This document shows positions 43,743 to 52,585 of a stretch of 64,000 nt of DNA, piece after piece. The notes under the pieces were generated by a model. The model ran no database searches, was not told the origin of the DNA, and saw only the letters and a program-made list of their open reading frames with translations. A program made the translations under genes and the position numbers. This stretch comes from Sphingobium sp. EP60837 (lineage in GTDB: Bacteria; Pseudomonadota; Alphaproteobacteria; Sphingomonadales; Sphingomonadaceae), in NCBI RefSeq assembly GCF_001658005.1, contig NZ_CP015987.1:736001-800000 (forward strand). Reading direction: 5' to 3'. Within the stretch, counting starts at the first letter, position 1. Every line of letters starts with the position of its first letter.

Positions 43743-45464
43743 ATGAATCGCCCGACCGGACCCATCGTTCCCGCCGCCGACGCCATCGCGCAGGAGGAGG
43801 CGCGCTGGCAGGAAAAAACCCGCGGCCCTGCCATGGGTGAACGCTCGGAGCGGCGCGATCCCTTCGTGACGCAGGCGCTGAAATGGGCGATCAAGCCGCT
43901 CTATACGCCCGCGGACCTCGATGCCGTTGGTTTCGACTATATGGCCGATCTCGGCTTCCCCGGCGAATATCCTTACACCCGGTCCACCCGCCCCAATGGT
44001 CATCGCACCGATTTCTGGACGATGACGCAGGTCACCGGCTTCGGCAAGGGCGAGGATTGGGCGAAGCGCGCGCGTTACATGCTGGATCAGGGCTTGTCCG
44101 GCCTGATCCTGGAATATGACCTTGCCACCACCAACGGCTATGACAGTGACGACCCGATCGTAGAGGGAGAAGTCGGCCGCGCGGGGATGGCGCTCGACAG
44201 CCTGGAGGATTTGGAGAAAGCCTTCGACCTGCCGTTCGACAAGCTTAAATATCTGATGAGCGTGTGCAATGCGCCGCAGCCGGTGAACCTTGCGATGATC
44301 ATCGCCGCCCTGGAGAAGAAGGGCATCGATCCCCGCGACTTCGTGCTGCACATCGTCAACGGCATCTTGATCGAATATACCTGCGTCGGCCGTTACATAT
44401 ATCCGCCTGAACATGGATTGCGGATTGCGACCGACTGCATCGAATATATCATCCGCAATCACCCCAATTGGGCGCCGATCTCGATCATCTCCGCGCAGCT
44501 CCAGCCCGCCAAGGCTAATCCGGTGCAGGAGATCGCTTATTCGCTCGCCATCGCCTGCGCCCATATCGACGCGGTGCTGGAACGCGGGCTCGATATCGAC
44601 ACGGTCGCGCCCTACATCAACCACTTCGTCGTCAACGTCGACATGGATTTCTTCGAAGGCGTCTGCAAGCTGCGCGCCTTTCGCAAATGCTGGGCGCGGC
44701 TAATGAAGGAGCGGTACGGCGCATCGAAGCCCGAGGCGCTCAAGATCCGCATGATGACCTCGCCGACCACCATCGCCCTGACTCTCCAACAGCCGCTCAA
44801 CAACATCGCGCGGCTGGGCATCATGGCGACCGCCTGCGCGCTCGGCGGAGCGGGGGAGGCGATGACGACCCCGCTCTATGACGAGGCCCATGCGCTTCCG
44901 GCCGAAAACGCTATCCGCGTCGGCGCCGCGATCCAGCATATCGTCGCGCATGAAACGGGTGTTGCCGAAACCATCGACCCGCTCGCCGGCTCCTATTATG
45001 TCGAAACGCTGACCAAGCAGATGGAGGACGCCGCCTTCGCCGAAATGGATAAGATCTTCGCCATGGGCGGCGCGGTGAAGGCGATCGAGACCGGCTATAT
45101 CCAGCGCGCGCTCGGCCGCGAGCAATATGAGCGGAACAAGGATGTAGAGGAAGGCCGCCGCAAATGGGTCGGCGTCAACCACCTCACCCGGGCGGAAGAA
45201 GAGCGCGAGATCGAAATCTTTCGCCTCGACGATGCGATGGAGGAGGAGCAGGTCCGCAAGGTTCGCGACCTGCGCGCCCGGCGCGACCAGCCCGCCGTCG
45301 ATGTGGCGCTCGAAAGGGTGCGCGAAGCCGCGCGTAGCGGCGCGAACATGGTGCCGCCCTGCCTGGAGGCGGTGAAGCTCTACGCCACGCATGGCGAAAT
45401 CTGCAACGCGATGCGTGACGTCTTCGGCGTCCATAGCGCCGACAGCCAGCTGATGGGAATCTGA
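43743..45464 (+). CDS. Cobalamin-dependent acyl-CoA mutase, large (substrate-binding) subunit, divergent
   Basis: A 573-residue TIM-barrel subunit of the methylmalonyl-CoA mutase superfamily lacking the B12 domain, which is encoded by the next gene as in isobutyryl- and 2-hydroxyisobutyryl-CoA mutases. Framework motifs are clear: GEYPYTRS, WTMTQVTGFG, EYDLATTNGYDSD, YIYPPEHGLRIA, GGAGEAMTTPLYDEA and the C-terminal ETIDPLAGSYYVE. The substrate-site positions are unusual. Aligned from memory with methylmalonyl-CoA mutase, Tyr89 is Arg83, Gln197 is Val205, Arg207 is Val215 and His244 is Gln252, and the usual TRGxYxTMY segment reads TRSTRPNGHR. It is therefore unlikely to act on methylmalonyl-CoA, and the substrate is unknown. 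ATG 43743 has AAGGAGAG 7 nt upstream. Confidence 0.88.
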   Translation: MNRPTGPIVPAADAIAQEEARWQEKTRGPAMGERSERRDPFVTQALKWAIKPLYTPADLDAVGFDYMADLGFPGEYPYTRSTRPNGHRTDFWTMTQVTGFGKGEDWAKRARYMLDQGLSGLILEYDLATTNGYDSDDPIVEGEVGRAGMALDSLEDLEKAFDLPFDKLKYLMSVCNAPQPVNLAMIIAALEKKGIDPRDFVLHIVNGILIEYTCVGRYIYPPEHGLRIATDCIEYIIRNHPNWAPISIISAQLQPAKANPVQEIAYSLAIACAHIDAVLERGLDIDTVAPYINHFVVNVDMDFFEGVCKLRAFRKCWARLMKERYGASKPEALKIRMMTSPTTIALTLQQPLNNIARLGIMATACALGGAGEAMTTPLYDEAHALPAENAIRVGAAIQHIVAHETGVAETIDPLAGSYYVETLTKQMEDAAFAEMDKIFAMGGAVKAIETGYIQRALGREQYERNKDVEEGRRKWVGVNHLTRAEEEREIEIFRLDDAMEEEQVRKVRDLRARRDQPAVDVALERVREAARSGANMVPPCLEAVKLYATHGEICNAMRDVFGVHSADSQLMGI

Positions 45465-45469
45465 CCAGT

Positions 45470-45898
45470 ATGACGAATTTCACCAAACGTCCGTTGCGCG
45501 TGCTGTTGGCGAAGCTCGGCATGGATACGCATACAGTCGGCGTCACGGTCATCGGCCATGCCCTGCGCGAGGCCGGGATGGAGGTCATCTTCACCGGCCT
45601 CAAGCAGACCCCCGAAATGGTGTGCGCTGCCGCCGTCCAGGAGGATGTCGATGTGGTCGGCATCTCCACCCTGTCGGCGGGGCACACCCGCAGCCTGCCC
45701 AAGCTCGCCCGGCTGCTGCGTGAAGCGGGCGGGGGCGACAAGCTGCTCGTCGCGGGCGGTGTCATCCCTGAGGAGGACAAGCCACTGTTGGAGGAGGCCG
45801 GCGTCGATCGCATCTTCACCATGGGCTCCGACACGCGCGACATCGTTGCCTATCTCGAAAGCTGGTGGGCGCAGCGCCTTGCGGAGGACGCTGCCTGA
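45470..45898 (+). CDS. Cobalamin-binding small subunit of acyl-CoA mutase
   Basis: A 142-residue B12-binding Rossmann domain. The base-off/His-on motif is Asp19-x-His21-x-x-Gly24 (MDTHTVG), followed by ALREAGMEVIFTGLKQTPE, the SxL equivalent in GISTLSAGH and the GG of VAGGVIPEED. All cofactor ligands are present, so the cofactor chemistry should be normal even though the large-subunit substrate site is divergent. It is 5 bp downstream of the large subunit and overlaps the MeaB-type gene by 1 bp. Confidence 0.92.
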   Translation: MTNFTKRPLRVLLAKLGMDTHTVGVTVIGHALREAGMEVIFTGLKQTPEMVCAAAVQEDVDVVGISTLSAGHTRSLPKLARLLREAGGGDKLLVAGGVIPEEDKPLLEEAGVDRIFTMGSDTRDIVAYLESWWAQRLAEDAA

Positions 45899-46857
45899 TG
45901 CTCCGCAGCCCGGCGGAGGTGGCGCAAGGACTGCTGGCGGGAGACATCGCCGCAGGCGCCCGCGCCATCCGCTGGCTCGATGATCGTGATCGACGCGGGG
46001 CGGAGGTCCTTGCCGCCATCTATCCACACACCGGCCGCGCGCAGGTGGTGGGCGTCACCGGCCCGCCCGGTGCTGGCAAATCGACCCTCACCGACGCGCT
46101 TGTCGCCGAATGGCGCAGGCGCGGCCAGCGGGTCGGCGTGATCGCCGTCGATCCGTCCAGCCCTTTCACCGGCGGGGCGATCCTGGGCGATCGGGTGCGC
46201 ATGAGCCGCCATGCGCTCGACCCCGGCGTCTTCATCCGCTCGCTCGGCACGCGCGGACAGGCGGGCGGCCTGTCGCGTTCGACGCAGGACGCTTGCCTCA
46301 TCTTCGACGCCATGGGCTATGACATCGTTCTCGTTGAGACCGTGGGTGTAGGACAGGACGAGATCGACGTCGTCAACCTCGCCCACACAACCGTCATCGT
46401 CGCCGTGCCGGGCTTGGGGGACGAAATTCAGGCGGTGAAGGCGGGGCTGATGGAGGCGGGCGATATCTTCGTCGTCAACAAGGCCGACCGGGACGGCTAT
46501 GATGCCACGCAGCGGCAAATGGAATTGATGCTTCACCTGCGCGCTCAGGCAGTTGGGGATCTGCGCTGGGACGTTCCCCTGCTCCGCGCCGTCGCATCAA
46601 GGGGAGAGGGGGCCGCGGCGATCGTCGATGCCATCGCGGCACATCGCAGCTTTCTGGATCAGGAAGGTGACTTCGCCAGCCGCAGCCACCTGCGGGCGCG
46701 GGAACAGGTGCTGTCGCTCGTCCGCGATGCGCTAGCTTCGCGGGCGCTTGATCTGTCTGGCGAAGCCATTCTTCAACAGGTCGAAAGCCGCCGTCTTGAT
46801 CCTTATGCCGCCGCCGATCGTATCGTCGCCCTTTCAGAAAAGAGTGCCGCAGCATGA
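45898..46857 (+). CDS. MeaB/ArgK-type G-protein chaperone of B12-dependent mutase
   Basis: A 319-residue SIMIBI-class GTPase. The Walker A loop is TGPPGAGKST at 54-63, DPSSPFTGGAILGDRVRM is a MeaB signature segment, ETVGVGQDEI is the switch/Walker B region and NKADRDGYD is the base-specificity NKxD motif. MeaB proteins gate adenosylcobalamin loading and protect or reactivate the mutase. Its position directly after the B12 subunit (1-bp overlap) dedicates it to this mutase. It overlaps the next gene by 4 bp. Confidence 0.92.
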   Translation: MLRSPAEVAQGLLAGDIAAGARAIRWLDDRDRRGAEVLAAIYPHTGRAQVVGVTGPPGAGKSTLTDALVAEWRRRGQRVGVIAVDPSSPFTGGAILGDRVRMSRHALDPGVFIRSLGTRGQAGGLSRSTQDACLIFDAMGYDIVLVETVGVGQDEIDVVNLAHTTVIVAVPGLGDEIQAVKAGLMEAGDIFVVNKADRDGYDATQRQMELMLHLRAQAVGDLRWDVPLLRAVASRGEGAAAIVDAIAAHRSFLDQEGDFASRSHLRAREQVLSLVRDALASRALDLSGEAILQQVESRRLDPYAAADRIVALSEKSAAA

Positions 46858-47453
46858 CCAAATCGATCTGCGCCCTGGCGCACAAGCCCGGCAGTACGCG
46901 CGAGGCGTTCCAGGCCTATTATGAGGAACATCATGTTCCGCTTGCGATCGGCCATTTCCCCTTTTCCGGCTATGCGCGCAATCATCTGACGGGTGCAGCC
47001 GATTTCCGCTGGGATACGATCAGCGAATTTTGGGCTGACGATATCGACGCGGCGGCGGCGCTCATGGATGGCCCGATCGGCAAGATCATGGCGGAAGACG
47101 AGGAGCGGTTCATGAACCGGCCGCTGATCGCGTCAGCCGGTGTCGAAGAGGTCATTCTGTCACGAGGGAATCGTGCAGGCAGCGACGGCAGCCGTACCGC
47201 CATCCTGGTCCAGGGTCCGGCCGGGGGCGATGACTTGCGGTCCAGGCTCATGGGATGGGCGTCCGGCTTCGCGCGGGATCTGCCGGGCGTTTCAGTTGAT
47301 TTCACCAGTTCCTGGACCGAATTGGCCTTTCCCGCAAAGGCCGTCGTGTGGCTGCCGGGTTGGCATGAGCAATGTTCGGTGCCTTCTGGCCTCTCCGCGG
47401 AAATCCTGCTTGTCCGCCACGTGGAAACGCCCCGCTCCCGGCTCTTGGGGTAG
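46854..47453 (+). CDS. EthD domain-like protein
   Basis: A 199-residue protein whose N-terminal half (ICALAHKPGSTREAFQAYYEEHHVPLA, to AEDEERFMNRP) is a typical EthD ferredoxin-like module with the KP-x-REAF-x-YY-x-EHHVP pattern; the C-terminal half is a poorly conserved second module. It is translationally coupled (ATGA overlap) to the MeaB-type gene, so it belongs to the mutase operon, possibly as an isomerase for the mutase substrate or product. Function is not known. Confidence 0.8.
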   Translation: MTKSICALAHKPGSTREAFQAYYEEHHVPLAIGHFPFSGYARNHLTGAADFRWDTISEFWADDIDAAAALMDGPIGKIMAEDEERFMNRPLIASAGVEEVILSRGNRAGSDGSRTAILVQGPAGGDDLRSRLMGWASGFARDLPGVSVDFTSSWTELAFPAKAVVWLPGWHEQCSVPSGLSAEILLVRHVETPRSRLLG

Positions 47454-47489
47454 CCGGACGTCCGCTCCCCCTGCGTGAAATATGCAACA

Positions 47490-47517
47490 GCGTAGCATAT
47501 AAGATCATATGATACGC
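47490..47517. promoter_or_regulatory. Near-perfect inverted repeat upstream of TonB receptor 2
   Basis: GCGTAGCATAT (47490-47500) and ATATGATACGC (47507-47517) form an 11-bp inverted repeat with 10 of 11 pairs matching around AAGATC. It lies 172 bp before the TonB receptor start. The size and symmetry suit a dimeric TetR/GntR/MarR-type repressor. The right arm extends into GATACGCAGAT, which is repeated at 57780-57790. Confidence 0.55.
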
Positions 47518-47688
47518 AGATGGCGACTAACCGCTTGAAGTAAGCGATATGTGCGACTAATGGAGCCCAATCGGACATGATAATTCATGTTCCGAGGCGT
47601 CGCGCGTTTTTTCCGGTGAAGTGCGTGCAGATAAGCATAAGAACGCCGGAACAGTTGGCGATAAACAGCCATGTGTTGGGAGGATGTT

Positions 47689-50079
47689 ATGAAGTCTATG
47701 TTGCTGGCCGGCGTTGCGGCTATCTTGGTCCCCTTCTCGGTTTCGGCCCAGGCTCAGGATCAGTCCTCGGCCACCGCGGCGCAGGAACAGGGCGCCAATC
47801 TCGGCGACATCGTCGTGACTGCGCGCCGTTCTGCGGAAACGCTGCAGGACGTGCCGGTCGCCGTTACCGCGCTTAGCGGTGATTTCATCGAGCGGCAGAA
47901 TATTTCCGATCCGACCGATGTGCCGAACTTTGCGCCGAACATCACGATCGAACAGCAGCCGTCCAGCCTTTCGGCCGCGACCATCTATATCCGCGGCATC
48001 GGCAATAACGAACCTTCCGCTGTGTCTGAACAGGGCGTGGGCGTCTATTTGGACGGCGTCTATCTCGCCCGCGCGGCCGGCGCCGTGTTCGACCTTATCG
48101 ACCTGGAGCGTATCGAAGTGCTACGCGGTCCGCAGGGTACGCTGTTCGGCCGCAACACCATCGGTGGCGCGCTGCAGTTGATCACCAAAAAGCCTTCCAA
48201 TGACATGCACGTCACGGCCAAGGCGGGCTATGGCCGCTTCAACGAATGGTACGCACGTGCGCGGCTCGACACCGGCTACATTGTCGGTGACGTCATCAAG
48301 GCGTCGCTCGCTTACCAGCATCGGCAGGGCGATGGTTATGTGAACAACACGCTCACCCCCTCGTCGCAGGATCCGGGCGCGCTCAACGCGGAATCGATTG
48401 CGGTAGGGCTGCAAGCCGACCTGGGCGACGTCACCGTCAATTATAATTTCGACTATGACGACCGCCGTGGCACCCCGGCCTTCTTCCAGATCGTTGCCAC
48501 GACGCCGTTGGCTCAAAACTATTATTCGCAGTCGCCCAATTTCGGCGGCGCGCCTTTCCTGGTCAGCACGGAACGACAGGGCACCGTCCAGCAGGCAGGC
48601 TTCACCGACCGCAACGGCAATTTCCGCTATGGCAGCAAGACCCGGGTACAGGGCCATGGCCTGACCATCAGCTATGACGCCATTCCGGAACTGACGCTCA
48701 AGTCGATCACCGGCTATCGCAAGTTCTTCCAGGACACGATCCTGAACCTGTCGGGTAATGGCGTGCTGCGCGGGCCAGTGGTCGATTTCACCTCGCCCAC
48801 GCTCGTCTCGATCCAGGATGTCGTCCCCTATACCGGCAACAACGCGCCGCAAAAGCAGTGGCAGTTCAGCCAGGAATTCCAGGCGCTCGGCAAGGTGGGT
48901 GACTTCAACTACCTGCTCGGCATGTATTATTTCTACGAAAAATCGTCGGAATCTAATCAGCAAGCGCTGACGATCGTGACGCCGGTGGCCGGTCTGCCCT
49001 TCCTGGGCTTCCCGCAGTCGGTTGCGGACGGCATCGCCGCGCTCAACCCGGGCCTCGCCACTGTCGGTGTCAATGCTAACCCGGTCCAGGCCTTTGGCGG
49101 CACCTCGCAGTCGATGGCGGTGTTCGGACAGGTCAGCTGGCGGCCTTCGTCGCTTGATGAAAAGCTCGAAGTCACGCTGGGCGGCCGCCATACGGCCGAC
49201 GACAAGACCATCTACCTGGCGGGCGACGTCAGTCCGGTGCAGCGCGGGCGCAGGAGCTTCGATAATTTCTCCTGGCTTGCCTCGGTCTCTTATGAGGTGA
49301 TCGACGATGTGATGGTCTATGGCCGCGTATCGACCGGCTACCGCTCGGGCGGCATCAATCCGCGTGCTGGGGTCATCAACGGCTTCAATCCGGAAAAGGC
49401 CACTGCCTATGAAGCAGGCATCAAGTCGCAATGGTTCGACAACCGCCTCCGTCTGAACGTCGCTGGCTATGTCACCGATTATAACGATCTGCAGGTTCAG
49501 CAGTTCGCTGCTGGCAGTGGCGGCGCCACTTCGCTGATCGTCAATGCGGGCAAGGTCCGGCTGTCGGGCTTCGAAGCGGAACTGACGGCTCTGCCTTTCA
49601 CCGGCTTCCAGATCGACGGTTCGGTCGGTTATGTGAAGACGGACTATAAGACCTTCCTCTTCCGCGACCCTGGCACGAACACGCTTCTGGATGTCGCTGA
49701 TCAGGCGAAGCCGCTCTACACGCCGAAGTGGAACGTCCATCTGGGTGCGGAATATTCGCATCCGATCGGCGGCGGCGACACGCTGGTCCGTCTGCGTGGC
49801 GACTATTCCTACCGCACGAAGATCTACTTCAATGCGCTCAACAACACCGCGCCTTTTAACGAAAATATCGTCTCGCCCAGCCAGACCAATGTGAAGGCGC
49901 GTCTGTCGGTTGAAGGTCTCGATATGGGTGGCGGCAAGCTGGATGTGGGCATTTGGGGCGACAATTTGCTGAACCAGAAGCGCCTGGTCTATGGCATCGA
50001 CTTCGGTGCGCTCGGTTTCGCCGGCGCTACCTTTAATAAGCCGATTTCCTACGGCGTGGACGCCAAGATCAGCTTCTAA
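47689..50079 (+). CDS. TonB-dependent outer-membrane receptor 2
   Basis: A 796-residue receptor. A signal peptide ends near SVSAQA, the TonB-box region GDIVVTARRSAETLQDVPVAVTA starts at about 37, the plug includes RGPQGTLFGRNTIGG and a long beta-barrel ends with YGVDAKISF, with a terminal Phe as usual for Bam-inserted barrels. ATG 47689 is preferred to an upstream ATG because GGGAGG lies 5 nt before it and the leader is then canonical. It follows the mutase operon by 235 bp with its own operator candidate, and a strong terminator ends it. It probably imports the growth substrate of the neighbouring pathways. Confidence 0.92.
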   Translation: MKSMLLAGVAAILVPFSVSAQAQDQSSATAAQEQGANLGDIVVTARRSAETLQDVPVAVTALSGDFIERQNISDPTDVPNFAPNITIEQQPSSLSAATIYIRGIGNNEPSAVSEQGVGVYLDGVYLARAAGAVFDLIDLERIEVLRGPQGTLFGRNTIGGALQLITKKPSNDMHVTAKAGYGRFNEWYARARLDTGYIVGDVIKASLAYQHRQGDGYVNNTLTPSSQDPGALNAESIAVGLQADLGDVTVNYNFDYDDRRGTPAFFQIVATTPLAQNYYSQSPNFGGAPFLVSTERQGTVQQAGFTDRNGNFRYGSKTRVQGHGLTISYDAIPELTLKSITGYRKFFQDTILNLSGNGVLRGPVVDFTSPTLVSIQDVVPYTGNNAPQKQWQFSQEFQALGKVGDFNYLLGMYYFYEKSSESNQQALTIVTPVAGLPFLGFPQSVADGIAALNPGLATVGVNANPVQAFGGTSQSMAVFGQVSWRPSSLDEKLEVTLGGRHTADDKTIYLAGDVSPVQRGRRSFDNFSWLASVSYEVIDDVMVYGRVSTGYRSGGINPRAGVINGFNPEKATAYEAGIKSQWFDNRLRLNVAGYVTDYNDLQVQQFAAGSGGATSLIVNAGKVRLSGFEAELTALPFTGFQIDGSVGYVKTDYKTFLFRDPGTNTLLDVADQAKPLYTPKWNVHLGAEYSHPIGGGDTLVRLRGDYSYRTKIYFNALNNTAPFNENIVSPSQTNVKARLSVEGLDMGGGKLDVGIWGDNLLNQKRLVYGIDFGALGFAGATFNKPISYGVDAKISF

Positions 50080-50096
50080 GAGCGGGGCTGTCAGAG

Positions 50097-50134
50097 AAGG
50101 GGCGCGAAGTGATGAACTTCGCGCCCCTTATTTT
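50097..50134 (+). terminator. Rho-independent terminator after TonB receptor 2
   Basis: A perfect 14-bp stem AAGGGGCGCGAAGT / ACTTCGCGCCCCTT (50097-50110, 50116-50129) with loop GATGA, followed by ATTTTG, lies 17 bp after the stop codon. Confidence 0.9.
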
Positions 50135-50204
50135 GCATGCATGATCTTGGAGGCGCGCGGAGAAGACGGTTCATCCTACTTCTAACGGCATAACCCCCAA
50201 ATCT

Positions 50205-50286
50205 CCGTTCGCCCTAAGCTTGTCGAAGGGCTTTCCTTCCTTTTTATGGGAAAGGAACGGCTTCGACAGGCTCAGCCCGAACGGGA
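50205..50286. repeat. Sphingomonad-type intergenic inverted repeat
   Basis: The left arm CCGTTCGCCCTAAGCTTGTC-GAAGG (50205-50229) is mirrored by the right arm GGCTTCGACAGGCTCAGCCC-GAACGG (50258-50283), giving a long imperfect stem-loop between convergent genes. The core is shared with the repeats near 8548-8654 and 62884-62907. Confidence 0.75.
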
Positions 50287-50319
50287 GAGGGGCTGTCGTG
50301 TAACGCCTCCAATTTTATT

Positions 50320-51111
50320 TCAGCTCACCGTCGATCCGCCATCGACGGCGATGCTCTGGCCGCTGATCCACTCACCGTCCCGGCTCGCCAGATGCGCGAC
50401 CATCGCCGCAATATCTTCGACCTGGCCAAGGCGCGGAGAGCGGCCGCGCGCTAGCACTTCCTGCTGAAAGTCGGTCGGCATCGTCGCCCGGAGTTCGGGG
50501 GTGATGACGAGGCCCGGCATGATCGCGTTGGCGCGGATACCTTGTTGTCCCCAGCCGCTGGCGACATGGCGGACCAGCGCATTGATCCCGGCCTTCGCCA
50601 TGGCATAGCAGGGACGCACTGGTTCGCCGACGACCGCGGCCGCCGAAGAGGTGTAGATCATCGCGCCGCCACCTCGTTCCAACAGCTTGGGCAGGGCATG
50701 GCGGGTGATGCGCAACATGCCTTTGAGGTTCACGTCCAGCGTGCGCTCCAGCACCTCGTCCGATACGGTAAGAACGTCGCTGTCGGTCATCAACACGCGC
50801 AGGTCGGCGAAATTAGCGTGCACCGCGTCGATACCGCCGAATGTCCTGACAGCCGTCTCGATCAGCGCCGCGACCGACGCATCCTCGGTGGCATCGAACT
50901 CGGCTCCCAGCGCGCGGCCGCCCTGGCTTTCGATTTCCTGCACCAGGCTGTCGATCCTGTCCTTTTCTCGAGCGGGCGACGCAGCGACGACAATTGCGCC
51001 TTCCGCCGCAAGCCGCAACGCGGTCGCCCGTCCGATACCGGTAGATGCGCCCGCCACGACGATCACCTTGTCCACCAGACGGCGGCATCCCATGGCCAAA
51101 ACTTCGCTCAT
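50320..51111 (-). CDS. Short-chain dehydrogenase/reductase
   Basis: A 263-residue SDR: AGASTGIG at about 20-27 (Ala replaces the usual first Thr), TSSAAAVVG and the YAMAK pair, and the C-terminus SIAVDGGSTVS. The segment HANFADL replaces the usual NNAG, an atypical feature at the position that normally carries the structural Asn, so activity should not be assumed. ATG 51111 is supported by AAGGAGAGGCGGG. It lies 42 bp downstream of the NodT-like gene on the same strand and may be read from the efflux operon. Confidence 0.84.
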   Translation of the reverse strand: MSEVLAMGCRRLVDKVIVVAGASTGIGRATALRLAAEGAIVVAASPAREKDRIDSLVQEIESQGGRALGAEFDATEDASVAALIETAVRTFGGIDAVHANFADLRVLMTDSDVLTVSDEVLERTLDVNLKGMLRITRHALPKLLERGGGAMIYTSSAAAVVGEPVRPCYAMAKAGINALVRHVASGWGQQGIRANAIMPGLVITPELRATMPTDFQQEVLARGRSPRLGQVEDIAAMVAHLASRDGEWISGQSIAVDGGSTVS

Positions 51112-51153
51112 CCCGCCTCTCCTTATTTTGTTGTAAGTTCGTAACGATTTTGC

Positions 51154-52584
51154 TCAGCGGACCGCCGGGGCTGCGCTCCCCACACCCTGCCACCCGAGGC
51201 CCAACGCCTTCTGAAGACTGATGAAACTGCCGGTCAGCGCCGCCATCGCCTCTACCTTCGCTTGGGTCGCACCCAATGCCTGACGTTGCGTAATTCTATA
51301 GTTTATTATTGAAATCGTCCCGGCTTCACTCCGCTGCCGCGCCAATTCAGCCGCCGCTTTTGCCTGCTGCTCAGCTCGCACCAGATCGGCGAGGCTTTCC
51401 CGCTGACGCTGGAACCGCGACAGCGCGCCTTCTGCATCCTGCAGCGCCGTCAGTACCGCCGCCCGATAGTTGGCCGCCGCCTCGTCCCGCTGCGCTTCCG
51501 CCGCATTGATGCGCGCGCGTGCCTTGCCGAAATCGAGGAATGACCAGCTAATACGTGGCACCGCGGCAACCGTAAACTTGTCGAGATCGACCAGATCCTC
51601 TGGTGACGAACCGCCAAGACCGATCAGGCCGAGGAAGCTGATGTGCGGAAAGCGCGCAGCATCCGCCACGCCAATCCGCGCCGTCTGCGCCGCTAGCTTG
51701 CGCTCTGCCGCGCGAATGTCCGGGCGGCGTTGCAGCAGTGCCGCCGGATCACCGACCGCGACTTGCGCCGGGGGAAGGGGCGGGAGTGCGGGCGGATCGA
51801 GCAGCGCGTCGAGCGTGCCAGGCGCCGCGCCTGTCAATATGGCCAGCTTGTCCTTCAACGCATCAACCTCTGCTCGGATCGGCGACAGCCTGGCGCGTGC
51901 ACCGTCGCGATCGAATTCCTGCTGCAACAGATCGCCGTGCGCGATCGTCCCGCGTTCAAAGCGTTGGCGGGTCAGCGCGACCTCTTCATCCTGCAGGGCC
52001 AGCGCCTGGGTGCCGAGGGCGAGCCGTTGCTGCCGGTCGCGCAGATCGACATAGCTTTGCGCTACCTCCGCCGACAGGCTGACGCGCGCGACGTCCAGGC
52101 TTGCTTCGCTTCCCTCGACGTCGGCGCGCGCCGCCTCCACCGCGCGGTGATGGCCGCCGAACAGGTCCAGCTCCCAACTTGCATCGAAACCAAGATTATA
52201 GAGGTCGAGCGTGGTGGCGTCGCCATCCTCCGCCTGGCCGGGTAGCCGCGCCTTGGCGTAAAGCGCCGATCCGTTGATCGTCGGCAGGCCGCCGGCCTTG
52301 CGCTGGCGAAGCGACGAGCGCGCTTGGCGGATACGGGCCGCGGCGGCATCGAGGCGCGGATTGGCCGAAAGCGCCTGGTTCATCAACTGGTCCAGGATCG
52401 GATCGTGAAGAGCCGTCCACCATGGCTGCGCCGCCTCAAGCAAGCCAGTGCTGGCATCGCCCCTGACAAAGCTGGGCGGGGTGGCGGGAGTGGCAGCCAC
52501 TGGCCCATGATAATCGGGTCCGGCCGTACAGGCGGCGGTCAGCAGAGGGGCGAAAAGAAGAGCGGATTTGTAGCGCATCGGCAT
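51154..52584 (-). CDS. Outer-membrane efflux lipoprotein, NodT/OprM type
   Basis: A 476-residue TolC-like channel. The leader ends LLTAAC, a lipobox placing a lipidated Cys at about residue 19. Two OEP repeats with long coiled-coil helices follow (LDAAAARIRQARSSLRQRKAG and AAERKLAAQTARIGVADAARFPHISFLG regions). Start: ATG 52584 lies 1 bp after the MFS stop, with an alternative ATG two codons later. It forms the outer-membrane part of the tripartite pump with the EmrB-like and EmrA-like genes just upstream. Confidence 0.88.
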   Translation of the reverse strand: MPMRYKSALLFAPLLTAACTAGPDYHGPVAATPATPPSFVRGDASTGLLEAAQPWWTALHDPILDQLMNQALSANPRLDAAAARIRQARSSLRQRKAGGLPTINGSALYAKARLPGQAEDGDATTLDLYNLGFDASWELDLFGGHHRAVEAARADVEGSEASLDVARVSLSAEVAQSYVDLRDRQQRLALGTQALALQDEEVALTRQRFERGTIAHGDLLQQEFDRDGARARLSPIRAEVDALKDKLAILTGAAPGTLDALLDPPALPPLPPAQVAVGDPAALLQRRPDIRAAERKLAAQTARIGVADAARFPHISFLGLIGLGGSSPEDLVDLDKFTVAAVPRISWSFLDFGKARARINAAEAQRDEAAANYRAAVLTALQDAEGALSRFQRQRESLADLVRAEQQAKAAAELARQRSEAGTISIINYRITQRQALGATQAKVEAMAALTGSFISLQKALGLGWQGVGSAAPAVR

Positions 52585-52585
52585 C

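Noticed and set aside
43743..45464. Annotation as methylmalonyl-CoA mutase
   Set aside because: The carboxylate-binding Arg and the substrate Tyr of that enzyme are not at the aligned positions and no B12 domain is fused, so naming it so would be misleading.
48121..49761. 546-codon minus-strand open frame inside TonB receptor 2
   Set aside because: Antisense to a clear beta-barrel receptor; no recognisable motif and no ribosome site.
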